Assembly: GCA_016719105.1 (NCBI GenBank)
Contig: JADKAQ010000046.1
Span: 558,001 to 622,000, forward strand
Direction of reading: 5' to 3'
Source of the DNA: Gemmatimonadota bacterium
Lineage (GTDB): Bacteria > Gemmatimonadota > Gemmatimonadetes > Gemmatimonadales > Gemmatimonadaceae
Length of the DNA: 64,000 nt
Part shown: positions 41,180-49,520 of the stretch, in pieces
Layout: each line of letters begins with the position of its first letter
How positions within the stretch are numbered: position 1 is the stretch's first letter
Notes under the pieces: model-generated
The model's database searches: none
What the model saw: the letters and a program-made list of their open reading frames with translations, nothing else
What the model was told of the DNA's origin: nothing
Made by a program: the position numbers and the translations under genes

Positions 41180-41743
41180 ATGGTCATGCCAATCGCACAG
41201 GACTGGACGGCGGAGCGGGCACGAGCACTTCCTGGCGACGGGAATCGCTACGAGGTGCTCGACGGGGTGCTGGCGGTGACGCCGGCGCCGAGCGGGGTGC
41301 ATCAGTTGGTGGTCGGCGCGATCTACCGCCTGCTGTACGACTACACTGCCAGGCATGGATTCGGCGTGACGGTGTTTTCGCCGGCGGATCTCGAGTTCTC
41401 GGCAGCGCGACTCCTGCAGCCCGACTGTTTCGTCGCGGCCACCACGAACGGAAAGCGTCCGACGAGTTGGGAGCAGATGCGTCGTCTCCTGCTGGCCGTC
41501 GAGGTGGTGTCGCCCGCCTCCGCCCGCCGGGACCGCATTACCAAGCGCCGCATCTACATGCAGGAGGGGGTCGGCGAGTACTGGATCGTTGACGTGAACT
41601 CGCGAGTGATCGACCGCTGGCGTCCCGATGACGAACGTCCCGAGGTCCTCGACAGCGTCCTCCGCTGGGAACCCGTCCCGGGGATCCCCCCGCTCGACCT
41701 CGACATCGGCGCGCTGTTCGTCGAGGCGCTGGGCGAGGGCTGA
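41180..41743 (+). CDS. Uma2-family (DUF820) restriction-nuclease-fold protein
   Basis: A 187-residue protein with the Uma2/DUF820 PD-(D/E)xK-type layout: GNRYEVLDGVLAVTP, LLQPDCFV (catalytic-type Asp), LLAVEVVSPASARRDRITKR (Glu and Lys), and YMQEGVGEYWIVD. Many bacteria carry several such genes; nuclease activity is predicted from the fold, the biological role is unknown. The start may be 41180 or 41186. It stands alone between divergent and same-direction metabolic genes. Confidence 0.88.
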   Translation: MVMPIAQDWTAERARALPGDGNRYEVLDGVLAVTPAPSGVHQLVVGAIYRLLYDYTARHGFGVTVFSPADLEFSAARLLQPDCFVAATTNGKRPTSWEQMRRLLLAVEVVSPASARRDRITKRRIYMQEGVGEYWIVDVNSRVIDRWRPDDERPEVLDSVLRWEPVPGIPPLDLDIGALFVEALGEG

Positions 41744-41785
41744 ACCCTAAGAGGCGCCGAGACGGGACACGGGAGACGACGCGGC

Positions 41786-41840
41786 GCGGGAAGCGGGCGG
41801 CGGGCGGCGGGAAGCGGAAGGCGGGGGACGGGACGCGGGT
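41786..41840 (+). repeat. G-rich intergenic run
   Basis: Many GGG tracts (GCGGGAAGCGGGCGGCGGGCGG...) between the Uma2 and M20D genes, with G-quadruplex potential on the plus strand. Not coding. Confidence 0.45.
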
Positions 41841-41975
41841 CACGTGAGCGAGAGCGCGACAACGTGAGCGCCGGCCGCAGGAAGCGGTCGCTCCGGCGAA
41901 CACTCTTCTCCTTACCTCGATTGACGCGCTCAAGCCCCCCCGTATGTTGGCCGGACACTTCCACCGTGCCCTGCC

Positions 41976-43451
41976 ATGCCTCTCGTCCGTTCTCCCAAGC
42001 GCGCCTTCGCGTTGGCCTGCGCCCTCGGCGCCGGCGTGTCGTTCCTGCTCCCCGCCCCCGCGCACGCACAGCGGGGAAAGGCCGACCCGGCCAAGCCGAT
42101 CATCGCCGCGCTCGACGCGCGATTTGACCACTACGCCGGCATCGCCAAGCAGATCTGGGGGTTCGCCGAGGTCGGCTACCAGGAGCAGAAGTCGAGTGCG
42201 CTCCTCCAGCAGGAGCTGAAGAGCGCCGGCTTCTCGCTCGACGTCGGCGTGGCGGGTGAGCCGACCGGCTTCATCGGCACCTACGGAAGCGGCAAGCCGG
42301 TCATCGCCATCGTCGGCGAGTTCGACGCACTGCCGGGGCTCTCGCAGGAGGCCACCCCGTTCAAGAAGGCCGTCACCGAGGGGGGGGCCGGACACGGCTG
42401 TGGGCATCACCTCTTCGGAACCGCGTCCGTGGCCGCGGCGATCACGGTCAAGGAGTGGATGGTCGCCAACAAGATCCCGGGGACGCTGCGCTTCTACGGG
42501 ACGCCGGCCGAAGAAGGGGGTGGCGGCAAGGTGTACATGGTGCGCGCGGGGCTGTTCAAGGACGTGGATGCCGTCGTCGCCTGGCATCCTGGCGACCGCA
42601 ACATGGCCGACGCCAACAGCACGCTGGCCAACATCTCGGCCAAGTTCCGCTTCCGCGGCATCTCGTCGCACGCCGCCGCCGCCCCCGACAAGGGACGCTC
42701 GGCGCTCGACGGCGTGGAGGCGATGACGCACATGGTCAACATGATGCGCGAGCACGTCCCGCAGGACACGCGCATCCACTACGTGATCACGGCCGGGGGA
42801 CGGGCGCCTAACGTGGTCCCCGACTTCGCCGAGGTCTTCATGTACGCGCGCCAGAGCGACATGCGCGTCCTGGACCAGATCTGGGAGCGCATCATCGCCG
42901 CCTCCAAGGGGGCGGCCATGGGGACGGGAACGACGGTGGAGCACGAGACCATCGCCGCCGTCTACAACGTCCTCCCCAACGAGGTGCTGGGGCGCATCCA
43001 GCAGAAGAACCTGGAGCGCGTGGGCGGGCTGCAGTACACGGCGGAGGACAAGGCGTTTGCCGCGACGCTGCAGAAGACGCTCGACGGCCCCGTCCCTCCC
43101 ATCGAGGATGCGGGGCGCGTCCTCCCCTTCACTGGCGGCGGCGTGGATCCGGCGTCGACCGACATGGGTGACGTCTCGTGGGCGGTGCCGACGGTGCAGC
43201 TGAGCGCGGCCACCTGGGTCCCGGGAACGCCAGCGCACTCCTGGCAGGCGGTTGCGGCTGGCGGCACGCCGATCGGTGCCAAGGGGATGCTGGTGGCTGC
43301 CAAGACGATGAGCCTCACGGCGATCGAGCTGTTCACCGACGCCACGATCATTCCCAAGGCCCGGGCGGAGTTCGACCAGCGCCGCGGCCCCAACTTCGTC
43401 TACCGCACCCGGCTCGACCGCGAGAAGCCCGCGCTCGACTATCGGAAGTAG
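41976..43451 (+). CDS. Secreted M20D amidohydrolase (AbgB-like)
   Basis: A 491-residue exported enzyme (signal peptide about 1-32, ending AHAQR). The M20D layout is clear: IWGFAEVGYQEQKSS, IVGEFDALPGLSQE, GAGHGCGHHLFGT (Cys and His of the metal site), YGTPAEEGGGGKVYM (two Glu) and FRGISSHAAAAPDKGRSA. It most resembles AbgB, the p-aminobenzoyl-glutamate hydrolase subunit. No AbgA-like partner is nearby, so the native substrate is probably another N-acyl amino acid. Confidence 0.9.
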   Translation: MPLVRSPKRAFALACALGAGVSFLLPAPAHAQRGKADPAKPIIAALDARFDHYAGIAKQIWGFAEVGYQEQKSSALLQQELKSAGFSLDVGVAGEPTGFIGTYGSGKPVIAIVGEFDALPGLSQEATPFKKAVTEGGAGHGCGHHLFGTASVAAAITVKEWMVANKIPGTLRFYGTPAEEGGGGKVYMVRAGLFKDVDAVVAWHPGDRNMADANSTLANISAKFRFRGISSHAAAAPDKGRSALDGVEAMTHMVNMMREHVPQDTRIHYVITAGGRAPNVVPDFAEVFMYARQSDMRVLDQIWERIIAASKGAAMGTGTTVEHETIAAVYNVLPNEVLGRIQQKNLERVGGLQYTAEDKAFAATLQKTLDGPVPPIEDAGRVLPFTGGGVDPASTDMGDVSWAVPTVQLSAATWVPGTPAHSWQAVAAGGTPIGAKGMLVAAKTMSLTAIELFTDATIIPKARAEFDQRRGPNFVYRTRLDREKPALDYRK

Positions 43452-43585
43452 CACGCCGTTCGCACGGAGCGGTCGGCGGGGAGGCCCCGGAACCGGGCGC
43501 AACCTGGGCAGCGGGTCGCGAGTTAAGTTCGCAGGGGGATCCTCGGTCCTCCTGCTCCCGCGTGCCCGTTCCCGATCCGTCGCCC

Positions 43586-44959
43586 GTGTCCGACCTGCTT
43601 GCCGCTCGCTCCCAGATGGCGATGTCGCTCGCCTTCCACATCATCTTCGCGATGGTGGGGATCGGGATGCCCTTGCTCATGGTGCTGGCGGAGTGGAAGC
43701 ACCTGCGCACCGGCGAGGCGGTCTACCTGGACCTGGCCAAGCGGTGGGCCAAGGGGACGGCGATCCTTTTTGCGGTCGGGGCGGTCTCGGGGACCGTCCT
43801 GTCGCTCGAACTCGGCCTCCTCTGGCCCGGCTTCATGAAATTCGCCGGGGCGATCATCGGAATGCCGTTTTCGCTCGAGGGGTTCGCCTTCTTCACCGAG
43901 GCGATCTTTCTCGGCGTTTACCTGTACGGGTGGAACCGCATCACGCCACGGGCGCACCTGTGGGCCGGGGTGCTGGTGGCGGTGAGCGGGGCCGTTTCCG
44001 GGGTCTTCGTGGTGATCGCCAATGCCTGGATGAATGCGCCGATCGGCTTCGTGATGCGCGACGGTGTCGCGGTCGACATCGACCCGCTGCTGGCATTGAC
44101 GACGCCGGCCGCGCTGCCACAGACGCTGCACATGACGCTCGCCGCCTATGCGGGGACCGGCTTTGCCGTGGCGGGGATCCACGCCTTCTTCCTGCGGCGC
44201 CACGGACGCAGCGGCTTCCATCGCAAGGCGTTAGGCATCGCGCTGCGCATGGCGATTCCGGCAGCGCTCCTGCAGCCGCTCTCGGGCGACCTCTCCGCCA
44301 AGGCGGTGGCCACGCTGCAGCCGGCGAAGCTGGCGGCGATGGAAGGGCAGTTCACCACCGAGCGCGGCGCCCCGCTCCGCATCGGCGGGTGGCCCGACGA
44401 AGCGGCGGCGCAGACGCGCTGGTCGATCGACATCCCCAAGGCGCTGTCGATCCTGGCCTTCGGCGACCCCAACGCCGAAGTGCAAGGGCTCGACCGGGTG
44501 CCACGCGCAGACTGGCCCCCCGTCGCCATCGTGCACGTCGCGTTCCAGCTGATGGTGGGGCTCGGCTCGTACATGGCGCTGCTGTCGCTGTGGGCGCTCT
44601 GGAGTCGCTGGCGCAAGCGTGACCTGGCCAACCAGCGCCTCTTGCTCCTGGCGATCATCGCTGGAACGCCGATGGGCTTCATCGCCACCGAGGCCGGGTG
44701 GGTGGTGACCGAGGTGGGGCGGCAGCCGTGGATCGTGCAGGGGGTGCTGCGTACCGCCGACGCGGTGACCCCCATGCCGGGGCTCATCGTCCCCTTCCTC
44801 CTCTTCACCGTGCTGTACGTCTTCCTCGGCGTCATCGTCGCGTACCTGCTCATGCGACAGTTCGCCGTGGCCCCCACGCAGACCGGAACGTTCCGGCGTC
44901 CCACGCCGCCGGCGGGGACGACACCTGCGGGCGCGACAGCCGTCGCCGCCGGGGACTGA
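43586..44959 (+). CDS. cydA: Cytochrome bd ubiquinol oxidase subunit I
   Basis: A 457-residue, about nine-helix inner-membrane protein. CydA binds the haems and oxidises quinol with O2 as acceptor. Marks: N-terminal LLAARSQMAMSLAFHIIF with the haem-ligand His (residue 18), LPQTLHMTLAAYAGTGF with the second His, and the invariant GRQPW motif. The quinol loop is short, as in the CIO-type branch. I chose the GTG at 43586 because it gives the usual start VSDLLAARSQ; a longer frame upstream is not coding. cydB follows after three bases. Expression under low oxygen is expected from the family; no regulator site was seen. Confidence 0.94.
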   Translation: MSDLLAARSQMAMSLAFHIIFAMVGIGMPLLMVLAEWKHLRTGEAVYLDLAKRWAKGTAILFAVGAVSGTVLSLELGLLWPGFMKFAGAIIGMPFSLEGFAFFTEAIFLGVYLYGWNRITPRAHLWAGVLVAVSGAVSGVFVVIANAWMNAPIGFVMRDGVAVDIDPLLALTTPAALPQTLHMTLAAYAGTGFAVAGIHAFFLRRHGRSGFHRKALGIALRMAIPAALLQPLSGDLSAKAVATLQPAKLAAMEGQFTTERGAPLRIGGWPDEAAAQTRWSIDIPKALSILAFGDPNAEVQGLDRVPRADWPPVAIVHVAFQLMVGLGSYMALLSLWALWSRWRKRDLANQRLLLLAIIAGTPMGFIATEAGWVVTEVGRQPWIVQGVLRTADAVTPMPGLIVPFLLFTVLYVFLGVIVAYLLMRQFAVAPTQTGTFRRPTPPAGTTPAGATAVAAGD

Positions 44960-44962
44960 CGC

Positions 44963-46036
44963 ATGGAGACGGCGTCGACGCTCCTCACCCTCCCCGGCGC
45001 GCTCGCGGCGATCATGCTCGCGGCGCTCAACGCCTACGTGCTGCTGGGGGGCGCGGATTTCGGCGGCGGGGTGTGGGACCTTCTGGCCACCAAGCCACGG
45101 CGCGAGGAGCAACGCGCCCTCATCGCGCACGCCATCGGCCCCATCTGGGAGGCCAACCACGTCTGGCTCATCCTCGTGGTGGTGCTCCTCTTCACCTGCT
45201 TCCCGCCCGCGTTCGCGACCATCGTCACCGAGCTGCACATCCCGCTCACGCTCATGCTCGTGGGCGTGGTGCTGCGCGGCTCGGCCTTCACCTTCCGGAC
45301 CTACGACTCGTCCGCCGACGACGTGCAGCGGCGCTGGGGGCTCGTCTTCTCCTGGTCCAGCATCCTGACGCCGGCGGCGTTAGGCATCTGCGTCGGGGCG
45401 ATGTCGGCCGGGGCGGTGGGGAGCGCGTCGTCCAACCCCGGCGCCCCTTTCCTCGAGCGCTTCGTCCTCCCGTGGACCAACCCGTTCGTCCTCGGCGTCG
45501 GACTCTTCGCCCTCGTCCTCTTCGCCTTTCTCGCCGCCGTGTACCTGACGGTGGAGGCCGAGGGCGACGTGGGGCTGCAGCGCGACTTCCGGCGGCGCGC
45601 GCTGGGGGCCGGGATGGCCCTCTTCCTGTGCGCCTTCGGGACGCTCGCCCTCGCGCGTGCCTACGCACCGCGCATCCTCGTGGGGGTGACGCAGTCGCCC
45701 GCCGCACTGCCGTTGCAGCTGGCAACCGCCGTCATGGCGCTGCTCGCCTTCGCCGCCCTCATCGTGCGACGCTATCGCGTGGCGCGACTGGCGGCCGGGG
45801 CGCAGGTCTCGCTGATCCTCTGGGGATGGGGGATCTCGCTGTATCCCTTCATCATCCCCGAGACGCTGACGATCCAGGCCGCCGCCGCCCCGCCCATCAC
45901 CCTGCGACTCACCCTCGGCGCCCTCGCCCTCGGCGCGGTTGTCCTCGTCCCCTCGCTCGTGTACCTCTTCCGGGTGTTCAAGGCGCGCCCGTCTGCCTTC
46001 GCCTCGCTCGACGAGAGCCCGGAGTCGTCACACTGA
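44963..46036 (+). CDS. cydB: Cytochrome bd ubiquinol oxidase subunit II
   Basis: A 357-residue, about eight-to-nine-helix membrane protein forming the CydAB heterodimer. Typical blocks: NAYVLLGGADFGGGVWDLLA, IGPIWEANHVWLILVVVLLF, FPPAFATIVTELHIPL and VGVVLRGSAFTFR. It starts three bases after cydA. I see no cydX-like small gene or cydDC exporter directly downstream; instead a repetitive non-coding stretch follows. Confidence 0.95.
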   Translation: METASTLLTLPGALAAIMLAALNAYVLLGGADFGGGVWDLLATKPRREEQRALIAHAIGPIWEANHVWLILVVVLLFTCFPPAFATIVTELHIPLTLMLVGVVLRGSAFTFRTYDSSADDVQRRWGLVFSWSSILTPAALGICVGAMSAGAVGSASSNPGAPFLERFVLPWTNPFVLGVGLFALVLFAFLAAVYLTVEAEGDVGLQRDFRRRALGAGMALFLCAFGTLALARAYAPRILVGVTQSPAALPLQLATAVMALLAFAALIVRRYRVARLAAGAQVSLILWGWGISLYPFIIPETLTIQAAAAPPITLRLTLGALALGAVVLVPSLVYLFRVFKARPSAFASLDESPESSH

Positions 46037-46078
46037 CGAAGATGTGGTGAGCGCGAGGTCGTGAACGTGTCGCCTCGA

Positions 46079-46216
46079 GTTCGTTGCCTGGGTTCGTTCG
46101 TCGCCTGGGGTTCGTTGGGGTTCGTCGCCGGGTTCGTCGCCCGGGGGGTGGGTTCGTCGCCTTCCGTTCGTTGCCTCGAGTTGGTTGCCTCCAGTTGGTT
46201 GCCGTGCGCTCGTTGC
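46079..46216. repeat. Degenerate tandem repeat between cydB and the NamZ-like gene
   Basis: About nine copies of TCGTTGCC/TCGTCGCC/TGGTTGCC at uneven spacing of about 11-25 bases, alternating with GGG tracts. It has no convincing frame on either strand. The minus strand would give a Gly-Asp-Glu-Pro-rich peptide, which is probably meaningless. Confidence 0.55.
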
Positions 46217-46284
46217 GCTCAGCGCGCCGTACACTCCAACGCCTCGCGTCGCCCCCGCTTCCCGCCTGCGCTCCCCGCGCCTCC

Positions 46285-47481
46285 ATGACCGCGTCGCCCG
46301 TTCGTTTCGGCATCGATCGCGTCGTCGACTCGCCGTCGATTCTCCAGCCCGCCGCGCGCGTGGGGCTGGTGACCAATCACGCCGCGCGGCTCGCCGGCGA
46401 CGTCACGCGAGCGGGGCGCGTAGCACTGCTCGACGCCGGCGTCCCGCTGGTGCGCCTCTTCTCGCCCGAGCACGGCCTCAGCGCGCGTGGCGACGATGGC
46501 GCACCGATGCACGACGCCGTCGACCCTACCACCGGGCTCCCGGTCGTCTCGCTCTACGGCGATCGCTTCGCCCCGCCCGACGACAGCCTCGCCGACCTCG
46601 ACCTCGTGCTCTTCGACGTCCCCGACGTGGGAGCGCGCTTCTACACCTACACCTGGACGCTCTCGCACGTCCTGGAGTCGTGCGCGCGCACGCGCGTCCC
46701 GCTCGTCGTGCTCGATCGCCCCAACCCGTTAGGCGGCGTCCTGTCGAGCGCCGAGGGGCCACGACTCGACGAGGCGACGTGTGCCTCGTTCGTGGGCCGC
46801 TGGTCGATCCCCATCCGCCACGCGCTCACGCTGGGCGAACTGGCGATGCACTGGGCGCAGACACGCGTGCGCGGGGCGCAGCTCGAGGTGATGCGCTGCG
46901 AGGGATGGTCACGCGATCAGCAGTGGCCATCGCTCGCGCTCCCGTGGGTCCCGACATCGCCCGCGATGCCATCGTTCGCGTCGGCGCAGCTCTACCCCGG
47001 GCTCTGCCTGTTCGAGGGGACCAACCTGAGCGTGGGGCGCGGCAGCACGATCCCCTTCCAGTGGGTGGGGGCGCCATGGCTCGACGCGGCGCTGGTCATC
47101 GACGCGATGGCCGTGAGCGAGGGTGATGCGGTCACGCTGCACGCCGAGCCCCTCACTCCCACGGAGTATCCCTACCGAGGTGAAGCCTGCGTCGGCGTTC
47201 GCGTGCGCGTCACCGACGCCGAGCGCGTGCGCCCCGTGGCCCTCGCACTGCGCCTGATGGCGGCGGTCGTTCGCACGCATCGCCAGCACTTCGCGTGGTC
47301 CACGTATCCCACAGCGGCCAACCCGAGTGGCGAGCACCACTTCGCCCGCCTGGCCGGCGTGCGCACCATCGCCCAACCGCTCGAGGATGCGACGGTCCGC
47401 CTCACCCCTGCGTTGCTCGCGGCGTGGACCTCGACCGGCGACTGGGACGCGTCGGTGCGCGAAGCGTTGCTGTACCGCTGA
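46285..47481 (+). CDS. DUF1343 protein, NamZ-like exo-beta-N-acetylmuramidase
   Basis: A 398-residue protein of the DUF1343 family (GH171), whose Bacillus subtilis member NamZ releases N-acetylmuramic acid from the ends of peptidoglycan fragments. Family blocks: VGLVTNHAARLAGD, LFSPEHGLSARGDDG, VSLYGDRFAPPDDSLADLD, FDVPDVGARFYTYTWTLSHVLE, VVLDRPNPLGG and GTNLSVGRGSTIPFQWVGAPW. No signal peptide follows the chosen ATG (46285); an upstream extension is repetitive and not coding. A cytoplasmic enzyme would fit recycling of imported muropeptides, matching the AmpG-like permease and GH20 enzyme in this window. Confidence 0.9.
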   Translation: MTASPVRFGIDRVVDSPSILQPAARVGLVTNHAARLAGDVTRAGRVALLDAGVPLVRLFSPEHGLSARGDDGAPMHDAVDPTTGLPVVSLYGDRFAPPDDSLADLDLVLFDVPDVGARFYTYTWTLSHVLESCARTRVPLVVLDRPNPLGGVLSSAEGPRLDEATCASFVGRWSIPIRHALTLGELAMHWAQTRVRGAQLEVMRCEGWSRDQQWPSLALPWVPTSPAMPSFASAQLYPGLCLFEGTNLSVGRGSTIPFQWVGAPWLDAALVIDAMAVSEGDAVTLHAEPLTPTEYPYRGEACVGVRVRVTDAERVRPVALALRLMAAVVRTHRQHFAWSTYPTAANPSGEHHFARLAGVRTIAQPLEDATVRLTPALLAAWTSTGDWDASVREALLYR

Positions 47482-47523
47482 AGCACCGGCGCGGCACGCA
47501 ACCGGTCGCTCGCGTGCGTCGCT

Positions 47524-47593
47524 CAACGCGCGGCGTCCAGCGCACGGTGTTCAACGCACGGTGCTCGACGCGCGGTGCTCAGCGCGCAGGGAC
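47524..47593. repeat. Five tandem copies of a 14-bp unit
   Basis: Units CAACGCGCGGCGTC, CAGCGCACGGTGTT, CAACGCACGGTGCT, CGACGCGCGGTGCT and a partial fifth run from the intergenic gap into the last codons of the following minus-strand gene. The period is not a multiple of three, so copy-number change would move the stop of that gene. Confidence 0.7.
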
Positions 47594-48628
47594 GGGACAG
47601 GTCGCCAGCCGCAACGGCTCCTCGCCCCCTTCGCTCGTGAGGACGAAGCGCCCCCCCGACGCACCGAGGAATCCGATCCCTTCGCCCTGTCGCTCGGCCA
47701 GGGCGTCGAGCGCGCAGAGCGCCGGCGCCACACCGCGGCGCGGAAGCCCGGTGGCCGAATCGAGGGGGAACGTGGCGACCCACGTGTAAGTGCGCACCGC
47801 GAGAAAGCGCCCATCGGCCGAACGCGCCGCGTCGGTCACCATGCGCTTGCGTCCTCCCCCCGGGAACTCAGGAAGCGAATCGACCAGCGCCGCGATCGCC
47901 GAGGTTCCGGCAGTCCACGCCGAGGCGGGGATGCGGTAGAGCCGTGGCCGCTCGTCGTCGACGCCGACGAGGTGCCCGCTGACCTTCGTGATCAGGACGA
48001 TGGCGCCGTCAGCTGCCACGTACATCGCCTCGACATTGTGCGCGCGATCGGGAAAACGCACCGAGAGCACCGTGGACTGCAGCGCGCCGCGCGTCCCCCC
48101 GGCCCGGCCCAGTGGTTCCGCGATGCGATAGATCTCGAGGGCGGTGCGTTGCCGTTCGTTGTCGCCAACGTCGCCCACGTACACGCACGAGGCCGCACGC
48201 GCGGCACCCCGCTCGCCACACACCCCGACGGCGAGCGCCTCCCAGTCGCGATTGCGTGCGCCGCGAATCGTCCAGCGCCCGCGGTGTGCCCCCGTCGTGT
48301 CGAAGGCGAAGAGGTCGGCGTCGTGCCCCGAGTCGTTGATCGTGTATACCACGTCGGGGGCCACCGCGCTCACGGCAGCGGCCGAGCGCTCGAGCGTCGC
48401 CAGCGGTTCCGCCAATCGCAACGTGACGACCGCGGTCGCCGCAGGCACGGTGTCGGCTTTCGCCTTCGCCTTCTTGCCCTTCCCCTTCTGGTCCCCTGCG
48501 CGCCGCCGCGTCGCCTGCTGCCCCCCTCCCTGGTCCGTGCGATCGGACGCCCCTGAGCCGCACGCAGCGATCAGGGCGAGCAGCAGGGCGGCCATCGGAA
48601 TCCATCGACGGCGTGGAAGTGGACGCAT
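47579..48628 (-). CDS. Lipoprotein with beta-propeller-like repeats, function unknown
   Basis: A 349-residue lipoprotein (lipobox LIAACG, Cys about residue 23), then a Lys/Ala/Gly-rich linker (GKGKKAKAKA). The rest shows repeating strand motifs of a propeller: VYTINDSGHDADLFAFDTTG, RNRDWEALAVG, VYVGDVGDNE, VEAMYVAADGAIVLITK and RFLAVRTYTWVATFPLD. I know similar exported proteins but no assigned function. The start at 48628 opens the signal peptide; the longer frame is shadow. The 3' end runs into a 14-bp tandem repeat. Confidence 0.7.
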   Translation of the reverse strand: MRPLPRRRWIPMAALLLALIAACGSGASDRTDQGGGQQATRRRAGDQKGKGKKAKAKADTVPAATAVVTLRLAEPLATLERSAAAVSAVAPDVVYTINDSGHDADLFAFDTTGAHRGRWTIRGARNRDWEALAVGVCGERGAARAASCVYVGDVGDNERQRTALEIYRIAEPLGRAGGTRGALQSTVLSVRFPDRAHNVEAMYVAADGAIVLITKVSGHLVGVDDERPRLYRIPASAWTAGTSAIAALVDSLPEFPGGGRKRMVTDAARSADGRFLAVRTYTWVATFPLDSATGLPRRGVAPALCALDALAERQGEGIGFLGASGGRFVLTSEGGEEPLRLATCPVPAR

Positions 48629-48659
48629 TCGGTCGGGCGGTCGCAGCGATGTGGGGTGG

Positions 48660-49286
48660 CTAGGCACGGTCTTCCTCGTCGTACCCCGCGGGCCACGATC
48701 GGACCGGCGACTCCTGCGGCACGGCGTCGCGGCGCAACATGTAGAGGACCACGTCGCCCGCAATGTCGTCACCGGCCCCCGTGGTGCCGCGGCCAAGCCC
48801 CTCGACCTCTTCGGCGCCCAACCTAACGAACCCCATGTGCTCGGCCAGGCGCACGGCGCGCACGTTGTGCACGGCGCAGCGAATCGCGACCGCGGCCATG
48901 TCGCGCCGAAAGAGCGCCTCGTGACAGAGCGCCGCGGTTGCCTCGCTCGCCAACCCCAGCCCTCCGACGTCGCCGCGCAGCCAGCACCCCACCTCGAGCG
49001 TGTCGTCGCGACCGGTGCGATGCAGCCCCGCCCCGCCGACGACCACTTCGCCGTCGGCGGTGAGGAGGGCGAAGGGCCAGTCCCGATCGGCGTCGAAGTC
49101 GCGCGCGAACCGATCGAGGCGCAGGAAGAGCTCCGCCTGCGGCGATGGCTCCTGGCGTGCCCACGCCAGCCACGGGCGCAGGTGCTCGAGACTAGCCCCG
49201 ATCGCCTCGGCGAGGCGCGGGGCGTCGTCGGGCGACCAGCGACGGATGACAAGGCGCGCGGTACGTAGCCGCGAGGCGAACGTCAC
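48660..49286 (-). CDS. GNAT-family N-acetyltransferase (RimJ/RimL type)
   Basis: A 208-residue acetyltransferase. Opening block LRTARLVIRRWSPDDAPRLAEAIG and the central EVGCWLRGDVGGLGLASEATAALCHEALF, which contains the acetyl-CoA loop, followed by HNVRAVRLAEHMGFVRLG, are typical of the RimJ/RimL branch. It lacks a signal peptide. Members acetylate protein N-termini, amino acids or drugs; the target is unknown. It lies 31 bases upstream of the lipoprotein gene in the same direction and is probably co-transcribed. Confidence 0.9.
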   Translation of the reverse strand: MTFASRLRTARLVIRRWSPDDAPRLAEAIGASLEHLRPWLAWARQEPSPQAELFLRLDRFARDFDADRDWPFALLTADGEVVVGGAGLHRTGRDDTLEVGCWLRGDVGGLGLASEATAALCHEALFRRDMAAVAIRCAVHNVRAVRLAEHMGFVRLGAEEVEGLGRGTTGAGDDIAGDVVLYMLRRDAVPQESPVRSWPAGYDEEDRA

Positions 49287-49520
49287 GAGGGGGAAAGCGA
49301 GGGGATGTCGGACGGTCGGTCACCGCAACCACACGGCGGTGGCCGCGTACTGTCGGGTCGCGGCGCCGCGCTTGACTCGCGCGGGGGCCCAGCGAGTTTG
49401 TACGGGAGACACGCCGACGGCAAGGACGTCGTTGGTACGCTCGTCTGCGCACGCCGCCTCTGCACCGCGCGCGTCGCGCATCCGCACGTCACCGCCGGCC
49501 ACGCAGAGGGACGCCCGCCG

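Noticed and set aside
44231..45238. Long minus-strand frame across cydA/cydB
   Set aside because: Its translation is His/Arg/Asp-rich shadow sequence; cydA and cydB on the plus strand match their families throughout.
46028..46234. Minus-strand frame with Gly-Asp-Glu-Pro repeats
   Set aside because: It is produced by the TCGTTGCC repeat array; no ribosome site and no support for translation.
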